Of a stretch of DNA of 64,000 bases, positions 1-12,483 are shown piece after piece. The position numbers and the translations under genes were made by a program. This DNA is from Opeltia flavorubescens (Eukaryota; Ascomycota; Lecanoromycetes; Teloschistales; Teloschistaceae). Position 1 is the stretch's first letter, and every line of letters starts with the position of its first letter. Under the pieces are notes generated by a model. That model was not told the DNA's origin, did no database searches, and saw only the letters and a list, made by a program, of their open reading frames with translations. The stretch is taken from contig KE546975.1 in the NCBI GenBank assembly GCA_000442125.1, forward strand, positions 1,364,001 through 1,428,000, written 5' to 3'.

Positions 1-1114
1 TTACAGGTATCGAACATCACTCCATCTCGCCAGCGACTGCGGACTAGTGATTCCATGGGAAGAGACTATCGCCGATGGAACTGGCTGTGGGTGATAGATA
101 TACTTAGTACAGGGTCTCAAGTATCGATATCCGAAGTGATGATCCCCAACACATCGAGTGCCTTGCCCAAATGAGGTGGTTTAAGGGGCTTCGTCGCAGT
201 TGAACGACGCTCAAGTTCGATGGAGACTGCAGATTGGTCATTAATGATGCCGCTCTATGTTGACTGCGAGATCAATATAGATGGCTGGAATTGTATAATG
301 ACTGGTACTAAGATCCTAAATGTTCAGCAGGCTTTGGCGCTATGCTGAATTGGGTGATAACTGCTTTTCACTGGCAGCATAGTGCTTCATACCCTTTACA
401 CGAATCCTGCTTTCTCAGAGATTTAGGTAGTTACTTCTGCCAATGGACAATGGAAAGAGCCGCCATAAGGTTATGGATATTGTCGAACAGTGAAGCCACC
501 GACCTGAAATGGAAGATAAACGTCTTAAACCAGTTCTCTTGTATTGTTAGCGACGCTTGAGGAGGCTGAAAGGGTGTAGACTCCGAGTCAAATAATGCAG
601 AGCACGCTCACACCCGCCCATTGTCTAGCAAGAGCGAAGTCATACTTCGCCGAAGCACCACCCGCAAGAGGTCAAGGAAGAAACTGCCGGCACTGCAGAT
701 AGACGGCCTGCATATCATCCCTGGCTACTCCGATTATGCATATGAACCTGCACTTTTATGTCCAATACCGTGCCACACAGCTTTTCCAGCCCAAACATTA
801 GGGACAACGAACCTATCATGAACGGCAATGGTTGGGAGCCTCTTAGCACAAGAGTAAACAACGCTCGAAGACCCACCCGGCGGCTCCTAAGTATACCTTG
901 TTCTTCGTTACTTATCAATGGACTCAAACACTGCAACCCAGTATACCTTTTCTATCAAGAGCTGACACTCTCACCACTCCTCTAAACACAACCCATTGTA
1001 TCGACTCTCATAGCCACAAACTAAGGGATCTCTCCTCTTCTATCCTACGACAACCCTCCGCAAGATCAGCACCGTCAGAAAACCACCAGCATCTACCAAA
1101 TCCCTATTTAAATC
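1..1114. other. No supported gene
   Basis: Short open frames exist on both strands, but none has a recognisable domain, a good splice structure or biased codons. The last ~150 bases before 1115 are C- and A-rich with few G, as is common just upstream of fungal start codons, and probably belong to the promoter/5' UTR of the next gene. Confidence 0.5.
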
Positions 1115-1700
1115 ATGTCCACCCCTTCAAGCCCTGGAAGCAGCATGAGGGCCAACGCCAGCTCAAGCACGGCTCACGGAAACCTGACCAACGACAACAA
1201 CAGCGATGGACCGAGCCCTAGCAAGAACTCCGGTTCTATCGAGCCAAGGTATGTCATACCTCAAAAATTCACAACGATAGCAGTTCCCTTCAACATGGAG
1301 AAAAGCGACTGAGAAAAACGACGCCCAGCCTATTAACCCAACACTTATACGAGGACAACCATACCACCGGCTCTGCTTCCGCCGTTGATGCAGCACCGTA
1401 TCAGACTCAGTCCCACATGATCGCTTATGCTGGTGACTGGGCTTCAGCAGCCAGCCCAAGTCGATACAACGGAAGTCCGGACATCACTTCTCAGGGAGAG
1501 GAAAGTCCTATCCCTTCGTCTGATGAAGATGCACGCTCCCTGGAACGTCTAGATGCGAAGAGGAAGAGACGCGTGTTTGTGTATGTACTCGGGTCTCTTA
1601 TACAAACTTGGATTATAGGGTTGTTGATGGTAACTAACACATATACCATAGGCAGTGGCAGAGGAAAACAGAGGGGAAGAGGAGGACTGCGGGAGGTTAG
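1115..1700 (+). CDS. Small Ser-rich basic protein of unknown function, three exons
   Basis: Predicted exons are 1115-1248, 1281-1580 and 1652-1700, giving about 160 residues in one consistent frame. The second intron has a GTATGT donor, a TAACTAAC branch site at 1631-1638 and a TAG acceptor, so it is well supported. The first intron would be only 32 nt (GTATGT...GATAG), which is very short; an acceptor at 1313 would give 65 nt in the same frame, so the exon 2 start is uncertain. The protein begins with a Ser/Asn/Pro-rich disordered stretch, has an acidic patch (SSDEDARSLERLD) and ends with a Lys/Arg-rich tail after KRKRR, which could be a nuclear or nucleolar signal. I see no signal peptide, membrane helix or named domain. 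The function is unknown. Confidence 0.6.
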
Positions 1701-4700
1701 GATATGAGAAGGAGTCATGAACTATTACTCCGAGGAGCGACGCGAGCAAACTTCCACCCCGGTATGAGTCTGTGCCTGTAAAGCCATGCTGTGCGGAGAA
1801 ACCGATTATTGACACCCGCTGCTTCTGGCATTGTATGATCGAAGAGTATAAGAGCTGATCTTGTACTCTAATTATTCAATTCCTTATCAGTATCACGATC
1901 GGGATTACGCTTCGCGCTTTCAGCATGCATTTTCTACCTGCATGCCTACATCACGTTTTCATGCGTACTAGTTGCTACTTCTTTCGCTCATCCCTCTCTG
2001 ATCTATATGGATATGTCCATGGCATTTGGACCTTTCATTCAGAGGGATATATGAACATTCTGGGGGGACAAATTGAGCATCACGGATCTGGCAAATCTTA
2101 CCAGGGAAAGAAAAAGTTTTTGGTTTCTTCTTTGTTAAAAGCAGTTCAAACCCTATACAAATCCAGAATATTACTCATGATACATAACCATCAATCCTTA
2201 TCTCCCCTCCGCCATGAAATATTATCACACACCACCCTCCTTATACCCGTCCCGGCAAAACGAACAATCCAAACCCCACCATAAAGCACAGAAAACTTAT
2301 TATATCAAGTAACCCCACAGTTATAGCGAGACAAAATTGAGATCTTTTCGAGCAATTACCACAGAACTCCTTTTTCTAGTTATTTGTTTTAAAACGCGCC
2401 GCTGCAGTGCCGGCTACCTACCACCCCTGATTTCTTTCACGCGAAATACACCTATTTTTCTAGTAAATCAGTCAGATAGTAGCGGGATAAAGAATTTTAA
2501 TCGATTCAATCAAGCAAACTCATATACATTATTAGATCTACGGGCTACTATAGATTCTAGATGGTCTAAACCAGAGAAACTATTGCAATAATAGTTATAT
2601 ATACTGGAAAATATAGATACAAAGCTATTAAGGAGATTAAAGATTTTATAAAGCTATTATACGTAGAAAACTAGCGAACGAGGCCCCATTAAATATTTCA
2701 ATATTTTATAACAAGTGCCTGCTCATACGTACCCCAGATATTTCTGCCTCTTAAGCTAGACTCGACAATCGTCCGACCCCTTTTTCCTCAGTACATTTTT
2801 TCTCTCGAAAGTGTTTTCCAATAGGTATATGTGTACTTGGTTGGTCAAGGGATACGTATATTCCCAAGGATATAATGAGTGCGTTGCCGGTTGTGCTAGT
2901 AGGGTAGGTAGATCGTCGCCTTAGGAGATTCGGGACTGTGTGGATGGGAGAGAGGATGGCTGTGTTGTTTGGGGTTATAGCGTGTCGTTACCGGGACTTG
3001 ATAGAGCGGAATCCCTAGAAGGAAGAATGGTTCTTGTATTCGAGATACGTGGGACAGAATGTTTACCGACAGCGCCAGCCACATGAAGCGTCCTTCCACG
3101 TATTTCTTTGTGAGATTATTGAGCCGGTATGTTCGGGGAGGATCAGACATGTAGCTGGGATTCTGATAGCCTGATTTTGCCGATTGCTGGATTAGACAAG
3201 GTATTGAAGCTGATGGGTGGACGATCGCGAGGTAGGTTTGCCGAGGCAGCGTGTAGTTCGCGCTTTGAGGAGCCACGGCTGTCCTTCCAGATAGATGTAA
3301 CCTGGAATATGCTTGCAATGCCAGGCCACAAAGAAAAGTATGTTGTCGCCATCATGGAGGATGGGTATACCAATGGCGTTTCCTTCTGAGAGTCCGGGAA
3401 AGGGGTGGGTGAGCCATTCCCCAAGGAAGACGGAGCCTTCGTGCGGTGGTAGAGCAGCAACTAGAGCCAAAAAGGCTGAAATCGATGTATCGAATGATTT
3501 GGCGGATTGTTAGATTATTGAGTCGCCGGCCAGACTTTGTCGATCGTGAGATCTGAGAGGCTGAACTGTGGGATGTACAGTGCTTCGCACTTTCCAGCAA
3601 CTTTCCGTACCAAGCTGCTGTCATATCCACGTATGATCCAATTTGGTGCGGGTTCCGAGCGCTGAGATTGTTGGAAAATGACATAGAGATTCATGATAAC
3701 CTGGGGGAAGACAGACTGTCATAGGATTCGCCATATACACAGCAGACGTACGTTGTGGTAGAAGGCCTATCACATCAGCCATTGAGAACGCGTTGGGGTT
3801 ATCTTCTTTCGAGTTGGTCTGTAGCTTCAACGAAGGTGGATCGTGTGTGCGTCTCCTGCTCGGGATTATTGGTCGACTTTGCCAGGTCAGGAAATCGACA
3901 CGAATTTTGGGAGTGGCCGTTTGCTCGGAATACAAGAAGGCCTGGCTGTGACGCTAATGATAATCATGGATCACTGCTTGTCATACCTCTCCCGCTTCGA
4001 TATGGATGTGGAATGTCGTTCGGCTTGATTCTCGACCGGCTGGTGTGGATGCTTGATTTCTGCTGGGATATGCATCAGGATGAGTAATTCGATACAGCGA
4101 TCCTTTGACCCAGGACTTCATTACTCTGCACCCTCTGTTTTGGCTCTAGATCTTGGTGAGGTCCGGTTCAAAGAGAAGAGACTGGCATGGCCAGGAATGC
4201 AGTCACGCAAACGAACGACTGATCTAGGTGAGCATTACTGAAAAGATTATGGACCTAGGTATTGGACAGTCTTACCGGTTGGCTCAGGGGATCTCCCTCA
4301 ATTTGAGGTATGAGCTGAGAGTGTACTGTAGCCCTGTCTACAAGGCGTAGAGGAATCCCATCAACGAAAGGAGGCAGCTACCATCAAGCTGATGAGGAGA
4401 TCGAGGACCCAGACATTTCTGGATTTCCATGCCAGGTGGTAACGTAAGTATCCGGACTTGTCCAAAACTCTTCATGGTGGATATATGAAAGATGTCCAGG
4501 CGCTGACGCGGTCAGAGATCACTTGACAGATACCACGTGCAATACTGTTTAATGTGGATAAGGCCCTCTCATCGAGGTTCGAGTTCCTCGACGACGCTCG
4601 ACCTGGACGATGATGGTATCAGAGACGAAGGGCCGCTTTGCGCGTGAAAGTACCGTGTCAGTAAAACCTCCGGGATCATTTAGCAAACGAATGGATTTCT

Positions 4701-6435
4701 TGAATGCGAGACTTACTTTCTCGATTGTGTTGAGTGGGAGAAACTCGTTGAAAAGGGGATGTGAACTTGTATCTGTTTCCCGGCCATGCTATGAAAAGCA
4801 TAGTGGAATAGATTTTGCTGGTGCTTATCTGCACCATGAACAAGCTTGGACTGTTCAATTTCTAGTGCTTGGATGAAAGTACTGAATGGCGAGGGAGGTA
4901 GGGTATTTCGGGTTGGCGTCTGATCTTACATGCACTGTGCCGCATACCTGCAGCAGTTTCAAAACAAGGCTATCCAAGCCAATCGCTTCGGAAAAGCGGA
5001 GATTGGACAGCTGATCTTGCCCTTGACATTCCCGCTTCAAGGTGTACTTGACGGGGAAGTACAAGGGCCGTAGAGCTTCGAGACTTTAAGAGCTCAATAT
5101 GGTAAGAAAGGAGCATAAATCTTCCGAGGCTATACTGCACCCATAAATACAAAAGCGGAGGCTACGCAAGCAAGCAGGGCGACTAGACTGGATTGTGCAG
5201 CGAGGCTACCGCAGAAAAAAGCCAGGATAAAAAAGCCTCTCGGTTGACAGGCAAGAGATGCGGAAGCATTTAAGTTCAGCTCCTAAAATAAGAAGTCGTC
5301 TAGCAGGAGGATCGTGGCTTCAAGCGGTAACAAGCGTACGTCTCAAGACGTTGAGTAATTTAGAGAGTGTGATCGAAGTCGCGCTGGTGGGTTGATTTGA
5401 CGGATAGTCAAACTTGTCATTGAAAATCTTAAAGTTGGTGCTCTACGAAATGGTGGTGTGGTGGGAAGGCTGCAACGCCTTGTTAGATCGACTCGGAAGG
5501 GCAGCCGCGGCAGAGGATTCCTACCGATCAGTATATGAGCAAGGAGCCCTGTCTCTTGATTCATGGGCAGCAGGCACGATGACTCGAGATCCATGTTCTT
5601 AATGTGCCCACGCGATCTGCGCAGGCTTTGTGCCCCTGTAAACATGTCTGTCCTTGTAGAAAGCCACCACCACTTCCAAACCAGTCATATCGTGGACAAG
5701 GTTGAGCTATCTTCTGCATGAATATTCAGTAGCTAGATTCAAGTGGTTCCAAACGGCGAACTTCTTGACGCTGGCGCCGAGAACTTCTTGGAACTTTGAA
5801 GGCGCGCCACTGCCCTTCGGTTGGCAGATTCACGGTGAGACCATTCTGTCGAAGCAACGCGTGTGAAGTTTTTTCGCTCCATACAACAGCACATACAGCT
5901 ATGTTACACGTTGTGGCTTGCTGATCCAACGAACACTTCGAAAATCTGGCTATCCCCGGCACCACACGACCGTCAGAAGCCGTGTCAACGCGTTGGTGCA
6001 AGACTATTGACCCTGACCCCCTGCAGCTAGACTTACTTGACGCAGCGAGAGATTTGGTTGACAGGGGGGTTTGGTTGGCAGGATCAGTACGCGGATGATC
6101 ATCGCTGCTAAAATTTTATTCCACCCACGAGGCTGTCGTGAATTAGCTGTCGCGAATTACGCGGGCCGAGCCAAGTGTACCATAGTACTGGGTGCCGGAA
6201 TTCGACCTTGGAGAGCTTCGTTCAATTCAGCGCTATTGCTGCTGCCTGCGAGGGCGGACGGAGGCTTTTTGTTAGCGCGACTGATTTTTGAGAAGCTGAA
6301 GCTGTCCGACTAATTCACACTTGAGTGTACCCATGTTGATCTCCCTCCAGACCAAGCATCCTTGCCAGGAGATTTTTGCTGCAGCGTTGCAGAGAATGAA
6401 GAAGATTCCGTACGATACTAGCGATTTCGATCAAC
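1701..6435. other. Gene-poor stretch
   Basis: Nothing in this 4.7 kb can be supported as a gene. Overlapping short frames occur on both strands at 2.9-4.1 kb and 5.3-6.3 kb, mostly as mutual shadows, without introns, domains or an obvious start context. The stretch at about 2340-2720 is noticeably TA-rich and is listed separately. Confidence 0.45.
2340..2720. repeat. AT-rich decayed stretch, possible mutated transposon relic
   Basis: The sequence is dense in TA dinucleotides and TAG/TAA triplets, for example around 2525-2660, and has no open frame of useful length. That composition is what repeat-induced point mutation leaves in ascomycete repeats. I cannot identify an element, terminal repeats or a target duplication, so transposon origin is only an inference. 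Confidence 0.25.
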
Positions 6436-7138
6436 ATGGTTGTGGTCGATGCGTTGGCAATCCATGCAATTCATGATAATTTCGGCACACAGGAGCATGC
6501 TGCTGCACTAAACTGGGATTTTGTCTTTGGAGCTGTCACTCCAACGACTTTTGGAGCGGTGAACTCGATCTTTTCCACAACGAGCTACCCTCGTACTCTA
6601 GGACGAATCTGCTATGTCTTCATGGCCTTCCGATTAAACGAGTACCGAACCATCCTCTGGTCCCTGGACCTATTGGGAAACCGTCGTATATATAATGCTC
6701 AGCGAGAACTATTCCCTTCATTCAACGTGTCCACAAGACATCTTTTGACCAGTGCTAACACCCTTAAGCCTGCGACTAAATGATGGACTCTCGACCTCAA
6801 CAGCAGAATCTCTCGAGGGACCTTTTACCCTCAAGCCCAAGGGTACAGGACAGTGGGGAAGGATCTTCAAAGTACAATCGGCATCCGCGTTATTATCCTC
6901 GCATGTTCTTGATTGGATGCTGATCTTGACCAGCTCTCGACGCGGCAACCAAAGGTCGGATGACACTCCTAATCGAGACAACGACTTCCTTGAGGCGATT
7001 CAAGACATATTCCGACTCTTCCACATCGACGATGCCCCAGCAGGTGAGGCATCCTTGAGCAACACTTTCTCGATATCTGGACAAGACAATACTGCTGTGG
7101 AATTCTATGCCATAACCTCGTGGATAAAAGTCGGCTAA
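6436..7138 (+). other. Two overlapping open frames, possible hypothetical gene
   Basis: An ATG at 6436 in acceptable context opens 115 codons. It is followed in another frame by a 128-codon stretch from 6752 to 7138. The first frame is rich in aromatic residues and the second is mostly polar with one hydrophobic patch. Neither matches a family I recognise, and I could not find a convincing intron joining them. They could be a hypothetical gene, a relic or chance frames. Bases 7139-7550 show nothing further. Confidence 0.2.
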
Positions 7139-7550
7139 CCGCTCCGGAACCTACAGTGACGCTGCCACTGGCTCAGCCTGGAACAGGACAAGCAAATGTT
7201 GCTCAAGGTCATCACATTGGACAAGGACCAGACGAAAGGTAAGCATGTCGCCAGACGTTCCCACACGAATATTTTCTAACGGTGACCAGATCTCGTCGCT
7301 CACAACCAAGTTTCATAAACCTCGACTGGTCTTCTGTACGGCGTCAAGAGTAGTGCAACAGGCATAACGATGCTTTGATGGGCTCGTGAGCAGCCAACAA
7401 GCCACACCGATGGAACAATAAAAGCGTCCTAGAATGGGATACCCAACGTGGAATTTTTGAGTTCTTGGAATGCCTTCTGTTACCTTCTAGACAGTCGTTA
7501 CCATCAGCCATTAGCATTAGATTTGATACAAACATCGTTTGTTTTTGTGT

Positions 7551-9995
7551 TCAGCCCAGACCCGGAGCTTCCGAGACATCAAAGGGAAAATTGACGTAGC
7601 CATCTAGCATCCAGCCGAGAGGGTCAAAGACCTCATAATTTGATTCGCCAAAGAGATTGCTCGAGCTGGCGGGAAAGACATCACCTAGCAGGCCCTGAGA
7701 AGGCAAGCCAGCATCTACAATTGAGCTTGCAGAACTTTCCACATTGCTGTCTGGATTTGTCGGATTCTTGACCGCGGCTAATGCTTCGTGTTAGGAACGT
7801 CCTCCATCTTGTGTCGGTGGAAACACTTACTTTCGAGATTGCCGCGTCCCTTCGCCTGGAACTCTTCTCGCCATCGCCATACCGAGTCATACACCAAGCT
7901 CATGCTCATCCTACAGCGAACCTTAAGCTGGAGAGAATTTTCTGCCCAGTCACTCCGCCCTCGGTCCTTTCGTAAGCCTGACCCTCCGCTCTTCCACAAT
8001 TGAGCTAATACTTCAGCCAGGCGACTTGGAAGATCATTCGTAGCAACACTGATTGTCCGGATCGCCTGAATCGTCTTCAAAAACAGCTCCCGCCCATACG
8101 CAAGCTTCACCTTATCGGCGAAAAAGCTGTTCAGCAGCTTCAAAAGAGTGAAGCCAGCGGCAATAATCATCTGCAATATGTAATTACTTGCGTGCAACAG
8201 CAAGCCGCCAGCAGACTTGTCCAGAGTAAAGACACATTCAAGAAAGGAAGACGTGGCCTGCCAAAGGGCAAGAAGGTGGGAGTGGTAATCAGGAGACTCG
8301 GGAGAGTCGAAAAAGGCGGATAACCGAAAGTGTAGACCAGCCGCCCGGAGGTACAAGAAGGTGATGACTATTCCTGTTAGTACAAGATTTCGAAGAGGCG
8401 TTTTCACGGCAGCAACAAGTCTGGCGGCATATTACACAGCAAAAGTAGCTCAACGTACCTGATGCATCTGGTGGGAGCTTTTCTTCGATTTCTTCCAAGT
8501 CCCGAGCTAGGAAGTCCGACATGAGTGATCGTTGTTCGTCACTGACAAGGCCAACCGGGTCCGATCTGTTGGTATAAAACGATCTCGTTGCTTTATTGCA
8601 GAACCTTTCAATGCTCAAGCGAGCTTCGACTTCGACGGGTAGTTGAAAGTTGGTTTCACTCCACCCTGACGGAACCAGCGTCCAGTCATAGAATGTGGAG
8701 GGTGGCTGGCCGTAACCCGTTGCCACACTGAGCACGTTGATCAGCCCTGCTCCTACAGCATTCGCATGGACTCGTCTCACCGCTGCGATACCATATTAAT
8801 CGCGACCCATGTCTTCACACGGTCCTTCAGCTCTTCTTCCCGGAACTCGACCTTGAATCTGGCAAAGTCCTGGGCATGGGATGGCCGATGTAGGCCAATC
8901 TGCATTGCGACTTGCATCATCAAGCCATTCAACATGAATGTAGGATCCTTCGAAGTGCTACTGATTGGGAGGGGCCATGTACAGAGTATGCACAATGCCT
9001 TCACGACTATGTAACTCTGAGGTACATCTGCAAGTGTTGCCCATAGAAGATGTGAGATTGGCGTTGAGAGAGAAGGCAGCAGCGTCGGATCTGGGGTGTA
9101 GTGCCTCGCTGCAACCGAAATGATGATCCAGAAGAGAAGTGGTGACGAGTCATAATATGAATCTGGTGTCTTTGCTGGCTCGAGCAGGGGCATGAAAGGA
9201 TGGAACAAGGTGAAGAACCTTTTTGACCCTCAGAAAATGACATCGGAGGGATTTATCTCACTCACCGGTGGAAGAGATCTTGAACCTGATCCTGGGACAA
9301 AGTGATCCCCTCAAGTCGTCGGGACGGTCGAGTGTAGCCGTTGAGATTTCGTGAATGTGAGGCGCCATCTAGCCCGGACCGCAGATCCAACAAAGAATTG
9401 ACAGCCTGTTCCGAGTTGATGTACTGGTCAAGCTGGGATGGAACACTCGAGATCTTGGGGCTCGCGGTATCGCTTGTTGGTGGTTTGACTGCTGGCATTG
9501 GAGCAGAGGGTGAGGATTGTTGGTTCGCCAATTGCCTCCGCAATTCCTGGATCTCCTTCTCCATTTCCATATTCTTGGATCTTTTGCCCACTCTTTTGAA
9601 AGACGAGTCAATCTTGCACTCGAGCTTGAGGCGCTTGCACCGGGAACAGGATTTGTACGTGGGCATCTGGATTACATCGCAGCGGAGCTATGACTCAAAT
9701 TTCAGCAACTCAACCCTCTAGCCTCAGTGTCGGTCTTCGACCTCACCTTCTGTTGCCTGCATTCGTTGCAAGCTCTCTTTACTCCTGGTGGTCTCTTTCT
9801 AGCCTCACTGCCTTCCTCTCCATCGTCACCGCTATCCTCAGATCTTGACAAGGTCCTCTTATGACCGACTGAGCCACGAAAGGCGGTTGAAGGGCTGATC
9901 GGAGGGCTAGTGTCGTGCAAGGCACCCATCTTGTATGTAGGGCGTGCATCATGCGCATCCGAATCCGATACAACGAATGGCAGCGCACTCATCAA
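7551..9995 (-). CDS. Zn(II)2Cys6 transcription factor, Leu3-like architecture
   Basis: A nuclear DNA-binding regulator. Six exons are predicted: 9995-9747, 9687-9266, 9218-8781, 8727-8459, 8373-7831 and 7777-7551, with introns of 47-85 nt and consistent phase, giving 632 residues. The first intron splits the zinc cluster. After splicing the six cysteines fall at about residues 76, 79, 86, 97, 100 and 107 (C-x2-C-x6-C-x10-C-x2-C-x6-C), the classic binuclear cluster. A basic linker (KRVGKRSKN) and a short coiled coil (EKEIQELRRQLANQ) follow, as expected for a dimeric binder. The third exon onward has the hydrophobic helices of the fungal regulatory middle homology region, including FMLNGLMMQVAMQIGLHRP. 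The C-terminus is acidic and aromatic (FDPLGWMLDG), like an activation domain. Two adjacent Met codons open the frame. The target pathway cannot be read from the sequence; the Leu3-like label rests on overall layout only. Confidence 0.9.
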
Positions 9996-11301
9996 GTCTG
10001 GATATAAGCCAATGGGTGAGTCGGTCGTCTTTACCTTTCTCTACGATGGAGCCGAGGGGTTGCCCGAGACGCGCGCTTGCCGATCATGCACAGAATGATG
10101 CTTCCAGGATATATCCGCTGCAAAGAAGACATCCTGGCTTGCATTCGGCTTACAAGCTTGCATGATCCTGGCCTTCTCACTATGGAATCTCGCACTAGAA
10201 GACCGTTGGTCAAGGGTCCTCTTAAGCCTTCTGTCAAGTCTACATCGCTCTCCTCCAATGCTCAGCCGGTAGCTATCCTGAGGGAAATTCCCTTGAGAGA
10301 ACCCAGCAGACGATCAATAGATACAGGTTCGCAACTTTAGGCAGGTAAAGGGCTGCCATCGTTGACTATCCGATCTTTGCTAGTCACCGTCTTCTCGTCA
10401 CGCAAGATTCCTCAGCCATTCTTAGACCCATCCGTCATGAATCGGAGGCTCGCTTCAACGACCACAAAAAGCTGAACATGAGTCGACAACAGGGCGAAAC
10501 ACCACTTTTCGCTGAGCACAAACAGTATCGACAACAGGCTTTCACGGCCAATAATCAGGCTCTTTTTCCACTCCAGCACTAGGAAACAGACCTTATCAAA
10601 TGAGCCTCGCCTGGTCCGTCGAATATCCGCGGCCCAGAGTCTCACGTGGTCTAATACCAACGACCAGAAGTTGGATTATACGGTCGTCTTGGGCCAAATG
10701 ATCGGTGTTGGTCAAGCCATCACCTCAAATCCGCTTGACTAACCAGGTCTTGGCAGCCATGAAGTCATACCGAGCGACCCGCATCCCGCAGCCGTGGGAC
10801 GGAATCCCCACTCCTCTTCCCAAGATTGTCGCAAGATCAAGTATAGTATGCTCAATATGGTCACTTGTCTTCTGAAGTCAGCCTGGAAGACCCAAGTTTC
10901 GACGCCCTGCTACCCCAGGATCCGGATTAGACCTCTACTAGTGCACAGCCACATTTTCACCAAGTGAAACAAATCCTGCGGATAGAACTGCCTCACTTCG
11001 TTCTTGCTAGCTTGAACAAAGGCGCATTTCAACCGTCCTACTGCTGCATGGACGATGGCTCTCAGCCTTGGTCGTCCTGCTATGTTGATCCTCGGTCTGC
11101 ATAAAAGGCCTCAACAATTCCAGATGTTCATCTTCTTCACCCTCGATCATTGCGGCTCGCCTTCCTCCGAGACAGACATACTTGACCTCTAAGCGCCGAC
11201 CTTATCGAAGAGCACGTTATCCTCATCGGAGCACCAGGAGCACATAGATCGTGAACGACCCTGCAGAGAACCTCTCCCATAATTGATCTCCTTGATTGGC
11301 A
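9996..11301. other. Intergenic, divergent promoters
   Basis: This 1.3 kb lies between the start of the zinc-cluster gene and the start of the Ser/Gly-rich protein, so it should hold both promoters. An 87-codon frame at 10077-10340 (+) is Ser/Arg-rich but has no domain or flanking exon I can support. Pyrimidine-rich tracts precede the ATG at 11302. Confidence 0.45.
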
Positions 11302-11862
11302 ATGCGTCTCAATACTCTCATGTTTTACCTCATCGCCTCTTTAGGCCTCATCTCCGCTCTATCAATTTCAATACCCTACAACACCAAACGTGGCGGGATT
11401 GACTTCGGTCCCGCCCAACTCGAGCGTCCCGGCAGCAGTGGTGGTGGTTCTTCCGGAGGAGGCTCGTCAGGAGGCTCATCAGGAGGTAGGTCATCCGGCG
11501 GAACATCAGGTGGAACATCGAGTGGATCTTCGGGCAGTGCTTCCAGAGGCTCATCAAGTGGTTCTTCAGGTGGTTCTTCTGGAGGCTCTTCTGGAGGCTC
11601 GTCAGGCGGATCGTCGGGCGGTTCTTCAAGTGGTAGCAGTGGTGGATCAAGCGGTTCTTCAGGAAGCTCATCCGGCTCGTCGGGCAGCTCATCGGCGGGC
11701 TCTGCCGGCGGCTCTGGTTCTTCAAGCTCTTCTGGTGGGCGGAGCAGTGGTGGTAGCGCAGCTGGGACTACAGGTAGTACTTCAGCGGGATCAATGGTTA
11801 ATCTCGACAAATCGTCATTGTTCGCCGGAGCGGTCGTCATGGGTGTGATTTGTTTGCTGTGA
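11302..11862 (+). CDS. Secreted Ser/Gly-repeat protein, probable GPI anchor
   Basis: A 186-residue intronless protein. The first in-frame ATG is at 11302. Residues 1 to about 20 form a signal peptide with core TLMFYLIASLGLISALS. A short segment with IDFGPAQLERPG follows, then more than 120 residues of almost pure Ser and Gly built from SSGG/GSSGG units. The C-terminus has a short spacer and ends in a hydrophobic tail (SSLFAGAVVMGVICLL), the layout of a GPI attachment signal. The protein probably sits at the plasma membrane or is cross-linked into the wall, where such regions act as flexible spacers. There is no catalytic domain. The repeat makes the opposite strand and another frame open over the same region; those are shadows. 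Confidence 0.8.
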   Translation: MRLNTLMFYLIASLGLISALSISIPYNTKRGGIDFGPAQLERPGSSGGGSSGGGSSGGSSGGRSSGGTSGGTSSGSSGSASRGSSSGSSGGSSGGSSGGSSGGSSGGSSSGSSGGSSGSSGSSSGSSGSSSAGSAGGSGSSSSSGGRSSGGSAAGTTGSTSAGSMVNLDKSSLFAGAVVMGVICLL

Positions 11863-12483
11863 TGATGGCTCATGAGGTGGTGACTACGAGTATCCTTTCG
11901 CCCTAGAGATAACAATATATGAAAACTTCTTTGTGATCGGTAGCCCCTCCGATTTTTGCCACTCTACCATGTTTGATCTCTTTCATGCTAAGCACCCCGG
12001 GCCAAAGTCGCACATTCTGGAGTTCATCGCCGAATATCATGGAATAATTCACCGCTTTCGAGTATACAAAAATTCTCTACACTATATGATGAATCATGCA
12101 AAATAAGGCTATTGAGTAGAAGAAGATGAACCCTGAGCAACCTGTCATGATACGAAATCATGAAATTAGGATTTGAGACAGGCGTACTGCGAATACTGCG
12201 TCGATGGAAAGATTGGAGAAACAGCTCCTTCGCTGCAAATTGACAGGCAAAATGGATGTTTACTTCCTGTAACAAAAGTTGAAATGTCTGATTATATTGA
12301 TGAGATGACAAAGCTTCTACTTGAACTCCTGCACAGCGCCAACCCGCAATAAATGCCTTCCTAAGGCAGACTATGGAAAGAAACCCCGCTCCTCCGTACT
12401 TCTACATGAACATAACCTCCCAAAAAGTTCGTTGCCTGTAACGCCTAAATCCATAGAAAATGATTATATACATGTTCCTCTCT
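11863..12483. other. Convergent 3' intergenic region
   Basis: This lies between the stop codons of the Ser/Gly protein and alkaline phosphatase. It is AT-rich and carries short frames only. It probably contains both 3' UTRs and polyadenylation sites; no gene was seen. Confidence 0.5.

Noticed and set aside
2896-4087. Several 90-140-codon frames on both strands
   Set aside because: They overlap each other in opposite directions and show no domain or splice structure.
4560-4600. TTCGAGTT with flanking complementary bases, like a tRNA T-arm
   Set aside because: The loop is one base too long, and no acceptor, D-arm or anticodon arm fits around it.
11376-11915. Long minus-strand frame rich in Pro/Glu (179 codons) and a second plus frame over the Ser/Gly gene
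   Set aside because: A repetitive Ser/Gly sequence automatically opens other frames. Only the plus frame with signal peptide and GPI tail has functional features.
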